A program made the position numbers and the translations under genes. The notes beneath the pieces are model-generated. The model was given only the letters and a program-made list of their open reading frames with translations. It was not told the origin of the DNA and did not search any database. 64,000 nt of DNA from Lachnospiraceae bacterium (GTDB taxonomy: Bacteria; Bacillota; Clostridia; Lachnospirales; Lachnospiraceae): the NCBI GenBank assembly GCA_022799175.1, contig JAAWNY010000003.1, positions 1 through 64,000 on the forward strand. Direction: 5' to 3'. Shown one piece after another: positions 9,461 to 19,212 of the stretch (its first letter is position 1; every line of letters starts with the position of its first letter).

Positions 9461-10525
9461 GTGGCAATGATGGATTATACGAAAAAGATAATCTTATATG
9501 GGTTATCTATGTTCAAAGATAATGTTATAGAAATGTTAAGTGAAAAATACGGTTCTTTTGAGAACGCTAAGGAACACATTCTCTTTTTTACGGGTTCCAA
9601 TGAAAAATATTGGGGAGATGTATACCGTGGAATAGATATTAAAGAGCCCTCCGAAATTTTTCATTATCCGGAACGCCGTTATTTGCATTTTATCTTATAA
9701 ATTTGATGCCATAGCCCAAAACTTAAGAGAAAAAGGAATAGAAAATGATATTTATATGTCGCCTTTTTTGGTATATCGAACCTATTATAATTTGGCTTAT
9801 GGAAAAGAGTATATCGAAAAGCATGAGTCTGAACTTTATCAGTTATATGAAAAAAAGTGATGCTTATACGATGGATTTATTAAAACATATTATAGAGGAA
9901 AGAAGAAGCGGAAAAGAAGAATTTCAAAAGGTAGAATGGTTTCGCGGTTTGTCAGAGGTGAATGAATATTTTTACGATGACAGTTTGAATTCGGGAGGCG
10001 ATAAAACCTGGATTGATGTGGGAGCGTATACGGGTGATACCATAGAATTGGCATATGATCGTTTTAAAGATTCGATAAAAAAATATTATGCATTGGAACC
10101 GAACGAAAAAATAGTAGCTGAGCTTAACAATACAATAAATAAATTGAACATTCACGATAAAACCGAAATACTAGAATATGGACTGGGAAATAGAGATCAG
10201 ATACTGTGCTTTGAAGAAAAAGGAGCGCTTTCTAGCATTAATTTAGCGGGGGGGCAAAAAGATAAAAATAAAGCAATGGGATCAATTGGGGCTGGATATC
10301 ATAGGCACTCCCTATGTAAAGATGGATATAGAAGGAGCAGAGATGTCAGCATTGGAAGGCATGAGAAATTTTATCATAGAAAAAAGGCCGTATCTGGCAA
10401 TTTGTTTATACCACAGAATCGAGGATATCTTAGAAGTGCCAGCTTATATTTACAGTCTTGATAGAAACTACAAATTTTATTTGAGGGCAGGTATGCATAC
10501 CGAATGTTATGCCATACCTGTTTGA
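9461..10525 (+). pseudogene. Accessory Rossmann-like domain + FkbM-family methyltransferase, interrupted by three frameshifts
   Basis: Fragments read continuously only by switching frame three times: ~9672-9680, A7 tract 9850-9856, G7 tract 10248-10254. DVGAYTGDTIELA, KYYALEPNEKIV and VKMDIEGAEMSALEG mark FkbM. Confidence 0.75.
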
Positions 10526-10543
10526 TGCTGAAAATAAGAAGTT

Positions 10544-11599
10544 TTGCAGAAGGCAGAGGTACCGTACATAATGGGTGAATTTTGTATTTTAGATGTTGAA
10601 GAAGAAAAGGACTATTCCATTTGGAATTCTGTTATAAAACAATATTTTAAAAACGAGCCGATGTTAAAAGCGGATTATTATAAGCTTTTTTCAGATTCCG
10701 ATAATCGGGGAATGGCGGCCTTTTATCGTGATAATCAAGATATTATTATTTATCCGTTTATGAAAAGAGGAATACCAGATTTTCAACAATACTTTGATAT
10801 TATCTCGGCTTATGGATATGGAGGCCCCTATGCATCTTCAGGAATCCAACCCTATCATTGGAAAGATTTTTGGTTCATGTTTGATGCGTGGTGTCATGAG
10901 CACATGATTGTCTCCGAAGTTATAAAATTTGGTTTATTTGGGAATGATGCTTGTCATTATCCGGGAAAAATCAGGGGTGTCATGAATAATGTTGTCAGAA
11001 CATTGGAGATAAGCATTCCCGATTTATATAGAGATTACGAACATAAAGTAAGAAAAAATGTAAAACGTGCAGAAAAATATCAATTGTCATTTGCATTGGC
11101 TCATACAAAAGACCGTATAGATGATTTTTTGAAAATATATTATGGAACGATGGACAGAAGAAATGCGGAAAAGAAATATTACTTTGATAAAAAATTTTTT
11201 CAAGTTATTGATTTAAAAATGAAAGATAATAACCGTGTTTTTTTTGTCAGTTATGAGGGAAAACCTGTATCTACAGAATTGGTTTTGATTTCCGAAGAAA
11301 ATATATACTCCTATTTAGGGGGAACCAATCCTAATTATTTTGAAATGAGGCCAAACGATTTTCTGAAAGCAAAAATTATAGAGTGGGGCCATGAAAATGG
11401 TTATAAAAATTATATTCTTGGAGGGGGATATGGAAAAGAAGATGGAATATACCGATACAAAAAATCATTTGCTCCGGATGGCATAAAAGAATTTAAAATT
11501 GGAAGCAGAGTGTTAAACGAAGAAAAATATAGAGAGATTTGTATCCAAAAGGGAGTTGAAGTTAAGGATGATTTTATTCCCGCTTATAGAAGAAATTAA
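10544..11599 (+). CDS. FemAB/GNAT-like acyl- or aminoacyltransferase
   Basis: YEHKVRKNVKRAEKYQLSF, VFFVSYEGKPVSTELVLISEENIYSYLGGTNPNYF, FLKAKIIEWGHENGYKNYILGGG: FemX-like layout. Confidence 0.72.
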   Translation: MQKAEVPYIMGEFCILDVEEEKDYSIWNSVIKQYFKNEPMLKADYYKLFSDSDNRGMAAFYRDNQDIIIYPFMKRGIPDFQQYFDIISAYGYGGPYASSGIQPYHWKDFWFMFDAWCHEHMIVSEVIKFGLFGNDACHYPGKIRGVMNNVVRTLEISIPDLYRDYEHKVRKNVKRAEKYQLSFALAHTKDRIDDFLKIYYGTMDRRNAEKKYYFDKKFFQVIDLKMKDNNRVFFVSYEGKPVSTELVLISEENIYSYLGGTNPNYFEMRPNDFLKAKIIEWGHENGYKNYILGGGYGKEDGIYRYKKSFAPDGIKEFKIGSRVLNEEKYREICIQKGVEVKDDFIPAYRRN

Positions 11600-11609
11600 T
11601 TAGGAGATT

Positions 11610-12314
11610 TTGATGAAGGTACTTGCAGTAATTCCAGCCAGGAGCGGATCCAAAGGATTGAAAGATAAAAATATAAAAAGTTTGAATGGCAAACCATTGC
11701 TGGCGCATACGATAGAGGCGGCATTGGAGGCGGATATCTTCGATATCGTTCATGTGTCGACAGACTCTGAGATATATGCAGAGATAGCTAAAGAATACGG
11801 CGCAGATGTTCCCTTTTTAAGAGACAGTAAATGGGCGGCAGACCACTCGACAACATGGGATGCGATGAAATATGTATTAATGGAGTATCGAAAAAGAGGA
11901 AGGGAATTTGATGTATTAGTAGTTTTGCAACCGACATCTCCTTTGAGAAATGCGAAAGATATACAAAAGGCGTGGGGATTTTTTAACAATAAAAAGGCAG
12001 ATATGGTATCTTCTGTATGTGAGATGGACCATTCGCCATTATGGAGTAATACATTGCCGAGTGATTTATCTTTAAAAGATTTTGAGGATGAAACGATCGT
12101 TTATATGCCACGACAAAGTTTACCGACTTATTATCGGGAAAATGGAGCGATATATATAGTGAAATGTGATGTTTTATTAACTAAGAGTAATATATATAAG
12201 CAAAATTCCTATGCGTTTATTATGGATAAACAGAATTCTGTAGACATCGATGATGAAATTGACTTTATCCTGGCAGAAATATTAATGAAAAAAAGATATG
12301 AAGGAGAGGCATGA
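11610..12314 (+). CDS. Acylneuraminate/legionaminate cytidylyltransferase (NeuA/LegF family)
   Basis: LAVIPARSGSKGLKDKNIKSLNGKPLLAHTIEAAL, VHVSTDSEIYAEIAKEYGADVPFLR, VLQPTSPLRNAKDI. Confidence 0.93.
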   Translation: MMKVLAVIPARSGSKGLKDKNIKSLNGKPLLAHTIEAALEADIFDIVHVSTDSEIYAEIAKEYGADVPFLRDSKWAADHSTTWDAMKYVLMEYRKRGREFDVLVVLQPTSPLRNAKDIQKAWGFFNNKKADMVSSVCEMDHSPLWSNTLPSDLSLKDFEDETIVYMPRQSLPTYYRENGAIYIVKCDVLLTKSNIYKQNSYAFIMDKQNSVDIDDEIDFILAEILMKKRYEGEA

Positions 12315-13368
12315 AATGCCACTGACAAACGAAAATTATGTCATTAGTAAAGAAATGACCATAAAAGAAGCCATGCATAGGATTGAGACGGGGTTACAAA
12401 AAACAGTTTTTTTGACAGAGGGTGGAAAACTGAAAGGATGTTTAACCGATGGCGACGTGCGCAGACATTTGCTAAATGGGGGAAGTATCAATGACAATGT
12501 ATGCCAAATAGTAAATTTCAATCCCCAATATTTCTATGAAGACGATGTGATTGATTATCATAATTATATGATTGCGCATATGATATCTTCCTTGCCGATT
12601 GTAGATTCCCAGATGCATCTTGTGAGAATTGAATTTTTAAGTAACAGAAGCACAGAACATCACCAGATCGAAGAAAATGTTCCAGTTGTAATGATGGCAG
12701 GCGGGCTTGGAACAAGGTTGAAACCTTATACAGAAATTATTCCTAAGCCATTGATTCCTATCGGTTCCAAAACGATTACCGAGCATATTTTTGATAAATT
12801 TGAAGCATCTGGATGTAATGATTTTTATATGATTGTCAATTATAAAAAAAGTTTAATTGAAGCATATTTTAAAGATATGGATCATTATATTAATTTGAAA
12901 TTTATAGAAGAACCCTTTTTTATGGGGACAGCAGGAGGAATTCAATTATTAAAACAAAGGATAACGAGCAATTTCTTTATTGTGAATTGTGATGTTTTAG
13001 TGGATTTTGATTATTATCAAATATGGAAAAAACATATGAGTAATCATAATATTTTGACCATAGTATCCGCCAAAAAAGTGATAACGATTCCTTATGGAAC
13101 GATTGCCTCTGATGAAAATGATATCGTGAGTGACTTGATTGAAAAGCCACAATTAACCTATCACATTAATACTGGAATGTATTTATGTGATTCTAAAATT
13201 ATCGAATATATAAAAGATGAGGAAAAAATAGATATGCCTGATTTGATAAAAAGGTGTATCTCTGCAGGGGAACGAGTGGGACAAGTAGTCATTGGGCAAC
13301 AGAATTGGTATGATATGGGACAACCGAAAGAATTAGAATTGATGAAAAAAAGATTACATATTACGTAA
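12298..13368 (+). CDS. CBS-domain nucleotidyltransferase, PtmE-like
   Basis: N-terminal CBS-like region (KGCLTDGDVRRHLL); then VVMMAGGLGTRLKPYTEIIPKPLIPIGSKTI. Confidence 0.85.
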   Translation: MKERHEMPLTNENYVISKEMTIKEAMHRIETGLQKTVFLTEGGKLKGCLTDGDVRRHLLNGGSINDNVCQIVNFNPQYFYEDDVIDYHNYMIAHMISSLPIVDSQMHLVRIEFLSNRSTEHHQIEENVPVVMMAGGLGTRLKPYTEIIPKPLIPIGSKTITEHIFDKFEASGCNDFYMIVNYKKSLIEAYFKDMDHYINLKFIEEPFFMGTAGGIQLLKQRITSNFFIVNCDVLVDFDYYQIWKKHMSNHNILTIVSAKKVITIPYGTIASDENDIVSDLIEKPQLTYHINTGMYLCDSKIIEYIKDEEKIDMPDLIKRCISAGERVGQVVIGQQNWYDMGQPKELELMKKRLHIT

Positions 13369-13394
13369 ATAGAATAGAAAAAGAGGAAAATGAG

Positions 13395-14369
13395 ATGTTT
13401 AAAGTGGCACTGATTGGTTGTGGAAACTTGGGAAGCAGACATTTGCAGGCTCTTAAACTTACGAACAAAGAATTAGATATTACTGTCTGTGAGCCAGATG
13501 AGCAAGCTATAAAAATTGCACAGGAAAGATATAACCAAGTGGAAGGGAGTTCTTTTAGAAAAACCATAAGATTTATTTCAGATTATAGAGAATTATCTGA
13601 GGATATCGATTTGGTTATCGTTGCAACAACTTCAGCAAGTCGTTTTTCCATTGCCGAATGGGTGTTATTACATGTTAATATTAAATATATATTGCTTGAA
13701 AAAGTTGTTTTTCAAAGTTTGGATGAATTGGATCAATTTTCAGATTTGCTGAGAAACAGAGCGGTAAAAGTATGGGTCAACTGTCCTCGAAGAATGTTTG
13801 AATTTTATAAGAAACTGAAGAGTCAGATCTATGGAAAATCGGATATTAATATGACGATTCAGGGCGTGGAATGGGGCATGGCTTGCAATGCTATTCACAT
13901 ATTAGATTTATATAGATTTTTAACAGGATTTACTGTTTGTGAATATAATAATGAAAAAATGTTTCAAGGCTATTACGACAGTAAGAGAGAAGGATATCTG
14001 GAGTTTTATGGAAAAATTGAATTAACTACGGATAAAGGAAAACTTATCTTAGATTGTGACAAAGGTGATGTGGCAACGGATCGAATAATCATACAGATGC
14101 CGGAAGAATGGATTGAAATTGATGAAAGCACTAGAGAAGCAACCATCCATTCATATGAAAAAGAGGAGGTAACGGAGCGTTTATCAGTAGATATCAAATA
14201 TCAAAGTTTTCTTACCAATATAGTAGTCGAACAAATAATCAATAATGGGGAATGTGAGTTGAGTATTTATGAAGATTCTGCCTTATTACATAAAATTTTG
14301 TTATCTTGTTTTCTGAATCATATAAATAAGTACACGAATGTGGAGGTGAAAAAATGTCCGATAACATAA
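13395..14369 (+). CDS. Gfo/Idh/MocA-like oxidoreductase
   Basis: FKVALIGCGNLGSRHLQALKL nucleotide-binding motif; DLVIVATTSASR. Confidence 0.78.
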   Translation: MFKVALIGCGNLGSRHLQALKLTNKELDITVCEPDEQAIKIAQERYNQVEGSSFRKTIRFISDYRELSEDIDLVIVATTSASRFSIAEWVLLHVNIKYILLEKVVFQSLDELDQFSDLLRNRAVKVWVNCPRRMFEFYKKLKSQIYGKSDINMTIQGVEWGMACNAIHILDLYRFLTGFTVCEYNNEKMFQGYYDSKREGYLEFYGKIELTTDKGKLILDCDKGDVATDRIIIQMPEEWIEIDESTREATIHSYEKEEVTERLSVDIKYQSFLTNIVVEQIINNGECELSIYEDSALLHKILLSCFLNHINKYTNVEVKKCPIT

Positions 14370-15325
14370 AGGATCTTTTATTAGTGGGCACCGGAGCAAT
14401 GGCGATAGAATATATCAAAGTGTTGGATGGTTTGCAGAAAACGTATGATGTGGTAGGGAATAGCAATCGATCGGTAACTGCTTTTAAAGAACAAACAGGA
14501 GTCCATGCTTATTGTGGGGGAATCGAGAAGTATGTGACAGAAAATAGAGGACATTTATTTCCCAATTATGCCATTGTTGCCATTGATGGAGAAAAGCTTT
14601 GTGAAGCTTCGGAGATGCTGATAGAAAGTGGAGTGAAACATATACTGATTGAAAAGCCCGGAGCTATCACGCAGAGTCAGATGAAGCGTCTGGTGAAAAA
14701 AGCAGAAGAGAAAAAGGTGAATGTTTTTATTGGCTATAACAGAAGATTTTATGCATCTGTAGAAAAAGCAGAAGAAATCATAAAGAAAGATGGGGGCATT
14801 TTATCCTTAAATTTTGAATTTACGGAGTGGAGCCATGTGATTGAGAAAACTGCAAATAGTAAGGAAATAAAAGAAAAATGGTTTTTGATGAATTCCTCGC
14901 ATGTGGTTGATTTGGCATTTTATTTCATGGGAAATCCGAAAGTCATGCATACTCACATAAAAGGGGAAAAAGAGTGGCATCCCGCAGGTAGTATTTACTG
15001 CGGTTGCGGAGAGAGTGAGAAGGGGATTTTATTTACCTATCAGGCAAACTGGGGAGCGCCTGGCAGATGGGGGATTGAAATTTTGACAAAGAATCATCGT
15101 TTATATCTGAGACCAATGGAAAAGTTGAGCATTCAAGAAATTGGAAGTGTAGCGGTAAGAGAATGTGAGATAGATGATGAAATGGACTTGAAATATAAAG
15201 CGGGTCTGTTCAGAGAGGTAGAGGAATTATTCAATCATTCTGAAACAGTCACCAGATTATGTACCTTACAGGAACAAGAATATCATATGACCATTTATGA
15301 ACAAATTTCGGGGGAGTGTTACTAA
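14354..15325 (+). CDS. Gfo/Idh/MocA family oxidoreductase
   Basis: LLLVGTGAMAIEYIKVL, HILIEKPGAITQSQ, VNVFIGYNRRFYASV. Confidence 0.85.
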   Translation: MSDNIKDLLLVGTGAMAIEYIKVLDGLQKTYDVVGNSNRSVTAFKEQTGVHAYCGGIEKYVTENRGHLFPNYAIVAIDGEKLCEASEMLIESGVKHILIEKPGAITQSQMKRLVKKAEEKKVNVFIGYNRRFYASVEKAEEIIKKDGGILSLNFEFTEWSHVIEKTANSKEIKEKWFLMNSSHVVDLAFYFMGNPKVMHTHIKGEKEWHPAGSIYCGCGESEKGILFTYQANWGAPGRWGIEILTKNHRLYLRPMEKLSIQEIGSVAVRECEIDDEMDLKYKAGLFREVEELFNHSETVTRLCTLQEQEYHMTIYEQISGECY

Positions 15326-15326
15326 T

Positions 15327-16309
15327 ATGTCAGAATCAACGATGCGTCAACATATGAACGATAGATTTGGAAAGGTCTTTCATTACACAGAAAATCCGCC
15401 ATTACCTCGTTCGCTAAATATTGAATTGAATAGTAGCTGCAATCAATCTTGTATTTTTTGTCCGTTTCATGGGAAATATGCCATTAATCCACCGAAACCG
15501 TCGGTAATGGACTTTGAAACAGTAAAAAGAATACTAGACAGTGCGAAGAATCTGGGGGGGGTATGGGAGAAAAAGAGGTAGGCTTTTATCTGTCGGGAGA
15601 AGCTTTTCTCTATAAAAAATTAGCGGAGGTGATCGCATATGCCAAAAAAGTGGGTTATGAGTATACCTTTCTCACAACAAATGGCGCGTTGGCATTTCCG
15701 GAACAAATGAAAGCGGTGTTAGATGCGGGCTTGGACAGCATTCGTTTTTCGATCAACGCAGTAGACAGAGAGACATATAAAGAGATTCATGGTAAAGATG
15801 ATTTTGACGATGTTTTAAGTAATATTAAATTTATGCATCATTATATACAAGAAAAAAATTTGAAGGTGGCAACTTCGTTATCCTGCGTGATAACAAAGAA
15901 GACGCTGGGAATTCAAGACAAAGTGAAACGTATTTTTGGAGAATATGTAGAAGATATTCTTTTTATTCCCGTAATTGTTAATAGATTGTTGCCAGATAAG
16001 AAGTTTTTAGAGGAATATAGATTATTTGATGAAGGGGAAGATAAAATCAATAAAAATTATATTTGTCCGATGCTTTTTGATACGATGTATATCAATGCAG
16101 ATCTGAAGGTAATGCCATGTTGTGACGCCTATGATTCGAATACCTTTTTTTATGATTTGAATGAGGATTTTAATCTGGAACATGCATGGACGTCTGATTT
16201 ATATAAGCGATATAGGGACATTTTTTTGAAAAATGCGGATGATGAAGGAACAATATGTAAAGATTGTGTTTTGAGAAAGAAAGGAATGGAAAGCTGGTCT
16301 TTAGAGTAA
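15327..16309 (+). pseudogene. Radical SAM/SPASM protein, frameshifted at a G8 tract
   Basis: CNQSCIFCPFHG (radical SAM cysteines) in frame 1; EVGFYLSGEAFLYKKLAEV...CPMLFDTMYINADLKVMPCCDA...CKDC (SPASM) in another frame; junction at G8 15554-15561. Confidence 0.85.
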
Positions 16310-16339
16310 TGATAGAAACAGAAATAAGGAGGAAATGTT

Positions 16340-18238
16340 TTGAAAGAAGAATATAAAAATTTTTTTTTGAATTCGGAACAAATAGGTAATATATGTAAAG
16401 AAAAAAAATTAATTCTTTTTGGTGCAGGGGCAGATGGGAGCAGATTTTATAGAAGAAATTATCATAGAGTAAGCGTATCCTATTTCGTGGATAACGGGGA
16501 TATCGAGGGCTATACGATATATGGGAAACGTATCGTTGACGGTTCCTATTTGCAAAACCATTATCAGAATGAAATTATTTTGATAACCTCCTTAAAATAT
16601 AAAAGTGAAATAGCAGAACAATTAGAAAACAATGGATTTCAACCAGGAATTCATTTTTGGATTTGGAATGGAAGAGATACGGCGGAGACCATTAATTTTG
16701 AGGATAATAATACAAAAGAATTTATTGAATTTAATAAGAGATTATGGAAAAAAGAGCAGAAAGAAAAATCAAAGAATAAGATATTAATGCCATACCGAAG
16801 GACGGTTGAAATTGTCTATGCCCCCTGGAGTTATGCGGCAAATTATCTTGCAGAAAAATATGATGCGGATATCTATTGTATAGGCGGCGTGGGGGATGTG
16901 GTAGAATCGGATCTCTGGGGGTTATATCAATCCTTTAACGTAGCAGGATTTATAGATGAAACACTAAATGAATCCATGAATGAAGAACGGGATAAGATTT
17001 TCCATACCGTTTGGAAAAACATTAAATGCGAAGAGGATATAAAAGAAATAGAAATATATGGGGAAAATTATGGCGTAGATATTTTACGAGATTATTTGCG
17101 ATTAGAGTTTCCACGACTGTATATGAATGATTGGAATTTAAAAAAGCAAGTGAAGCGAATGATCGGTTATGTGATTTTTTGGAGTAATTATATAAAAGAA
17201 AATGCAGGACAAATCAAGTCGATAATTGTTTGGGATGGATTATATTACCGGGAAGGGATCCTTCGCAAGATAGCTTATAGTTATGACATTCCCGTTTATT
17301 CTATTGTAAATACAACTTGCTTTAAATGGGAGTATGATTTGGATTACAGTTTTCCCTTTTACAAAAAGTTTTTTAATATGTTGAGTGAACAAGAAAAAAG
17401 AGATGGTATAAACTGGGCAAAAAGAAAACTGGAGAAACATCTTGCAGGGAATACCGACGATATGGTGATGTTTCATAAATCAGTATTTGAAGTAAAATGT
17501 GACGAGAATGTATTAGAAACAAACGATAAAATAAAAATTATGATATGTCCCCATTATACAGAAGATGATGCGTTTCCATATGGCGATATGTTTTTTACAG
17601 ATCCATGGGACTGGTTGGAATATTTAGGAGAGCTTTCAAACAACACGGATTATGATTGGTACTTAAAGCCCCATCCAATTGAGAAAGAATTGGGGGATAA
17701 ATTGATAGAAGAATATGTGGAAAGGTATCCCAATATAAAGTTGTTACCCAAATTTGTCTCACCCATTCAATTAAAAAAGGAAGGAATGAAATTTGCATTA
17801 ACGATTCATGGAAGCATCGGGTATGAATATCCGCTAATCGGCATCGACGTGATTAATGCCGGATATAATCCTCATATTGCATTTGATTTTGACTGGAATC
17901 CGAAAAGTAAAGAAGAATATGAACACATATTGATGAACCTGCAGACAGCTGAAAAAACAATAGATAAAGAAGAAATATATCAATTTTATTGTATTCATTT
18001 TGGGTATTATATTCCGCGGAGACAAGATTTGATGAATGTATTTTTCAAAGATTCGAGATTACAAGATGTAAGAGGATTAGTTGGCAGTAAAACAAAATAT
18101 ACTACGGATCTATTTAAATATTATATGGAGGAAACATCAGAAACCCGACATGAAGAATTGAAAAAAATATATGCGGATTTATTTAAAGATATGGATCAAT
18201 ACAAAGAAGGGGTTTTCTATAAACGTGGATTGATGTAA
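16340..18238 (+). CDS. N-terminal FGAG module + capsule-type glycosyltransferase-like protein
   Basis: TTG start inferred; LILFGAGADGSRFYRR...VSYFVDNGDIEG; later DYDWYLKPHPIEKELGDKLI, FALTIHGSIGYEYPLIGIDVINAG (KpsC/KpsS-like logic). Confidence 0.6.
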   Translation: MKEEYKNFFLNSEQIGNICKEKKLILFGAGADGSRFYRRNYHRVSVSYFVDNGDIEGYTIYGKRIVDGSYLQNHYQNEIILITSLKYKSEIAEQLENNGFQPGIHFWIWNGRDTAETINFEDNNTKEFIEFNKRLWKKEQKEKSKNKILMPYRRTVEIVYAPWSYAANYLAEKYDADIYCIGGVGDVVESDLWGLYQSFNVAGFIDETLNESMNEERDKIFHTVWKNIKCEEDIKEIEIYGENYGVDILRDYLRLEFPRLYMNDWNLKKQVKRMIGYVIFWSNYIKENAGQIKSIIVWDGLYYREGILRKIAYSYDIPVYSIVNTTCFKWEYDLDYSFPFYKKFFNMLSEQEKRDGINWAKRKLEKHLAGNTDDMVMFHKSVFEVKCDENVLETNDKIKIMICPHYTEDDAFPYGDMFFTDPWDWLEYLGELSNNTDYDWYLKPHPIEKELGDKLIEEYVERYPNIKLLPKFVSPIQLKKEGMKFALTIHGSIGYEYPLIGIDVINAGYNPHIAFDFDWNPKSKEEYEHILMNLQTAEKTIDKEEIYQFYCIHFGYYIPRRQDLMNVFFKDSRLQDVRGLVGSKTKYTTDLFKYYMEETSETRHEELKKIYADLFKDMDQYKEGVFYKRGLM

Positions 18239-18250
18239 GGAAGGATCGTT

Positions 18251-19195
18251 ATGCATAAATCATCATACTTAAGAATGGAATATTTGCTCCAGTATTACTC
18301 TTGTCTTTTAGAAGAACGCGAGAAACCAATCAAAGTATTAGATATAGGAAGTTACGATCAAAATGGTACCTATAAGGATTTGTTTCAAAAAGAAAGATAC
18401 AACTATCTGGGCTTGGATTTGAGTCCGGGACCGAATGTGGATATTGTGCCTGAAAACATTTACTCGTGGAAAGAATTAAACAGTGAAATGTTTGATTTGG
18501 TGATCAGCGGACAGGTATTTGAACATATCGCATATCCATGGCTGACGATGCAGGAGATTGGAAGAGTGCTGAAGCCTTCCGGCGTGGGAATTATTATAGC
18601 GCCGAATTCCGGGAGAGAACATAAAGCGCCCATGGATTGTTATCGATTTTTTGCAGATGGATTGAGAGCTTTGGCTGAATGGGCGGGTTTTTATGTATGG
18701 CATGCAGGCGTAGCAGGAGTACCTGACATACAAGGAACGGATGATTGGATCAGCGAATGGAATGATGCGACTTTGGTGATACAAAAGCCGCCCAAAAGTA
18801 TGAAAGCGATGAAAGAACCTTTTCCCTATGAAAGACGGTGCATGATAGATGGAACGGTAGCGGATAATTATAAAAATATGGAGATAGCTATTTTTGAAAA
18901 TAAAAGAAAGTTTTCCAAGGATAAGCAATTTATTATTTGGGGAGCGGGAAAAACGGGAAAAGATGCTTTCCGGATTATCGGAGAAAAGAATGTATATTGT
19001 TTTGCAGATAATGCAGCGGATAAATACGAAACAGATGTATGTGGAAAACGCGTGATTGATTATAACGAGTTTAAAAAGGTAAACAAAGATTATAACTGCC
19101 TGATTGCGGCAACGTATGAAGCTTCCGCAGAGATAGCGTCTCAGTTGCGAAAAGACGATATTGAATTTGGCACATTATATCCGACATTGATTTAG
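18251..19195 (+). CDS. Class I methyltransferase + C-terminal WGAG module
   Basis: KVLDIGSYDQNGTYKDLF, DLVISGQVFEHI, IGRVLKPSGVGIIIAPNSG; C-term FIIWGAGKTGKDAFRII...CFADN. Confidence 0.8.
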   Translation: MHKSSYLRMEYLLQYYSCLLEEREKPIKVLDIGSYDQNGTYKDLFQKERYNYLGLDLSPGPNVDIVPENIYSWKELNSEMFDLVISGQVFEHIAYPWLTMQEIGRVLKPSGVGIIIAPNSGREHKAPMDCYRFFADGLRALAEWAGFYVWHAGVAGVPDIQGTDDWISEWNDATLVIQKPPKSMKAMKEPFPYERRCMIDGTVADNYKNMEIAIFENKRKFSKDKQFIIWGAGKTGKDAFRIIGEKNVYCFADNAADKYETDVCGKRVIDYNEFKKVNKDYNCLIAATYEASAEIASQLRKDDIEFGTLYPTLI

Positions 19196-19212
19196 AGAGT
19201 TTGGGAGAATAC

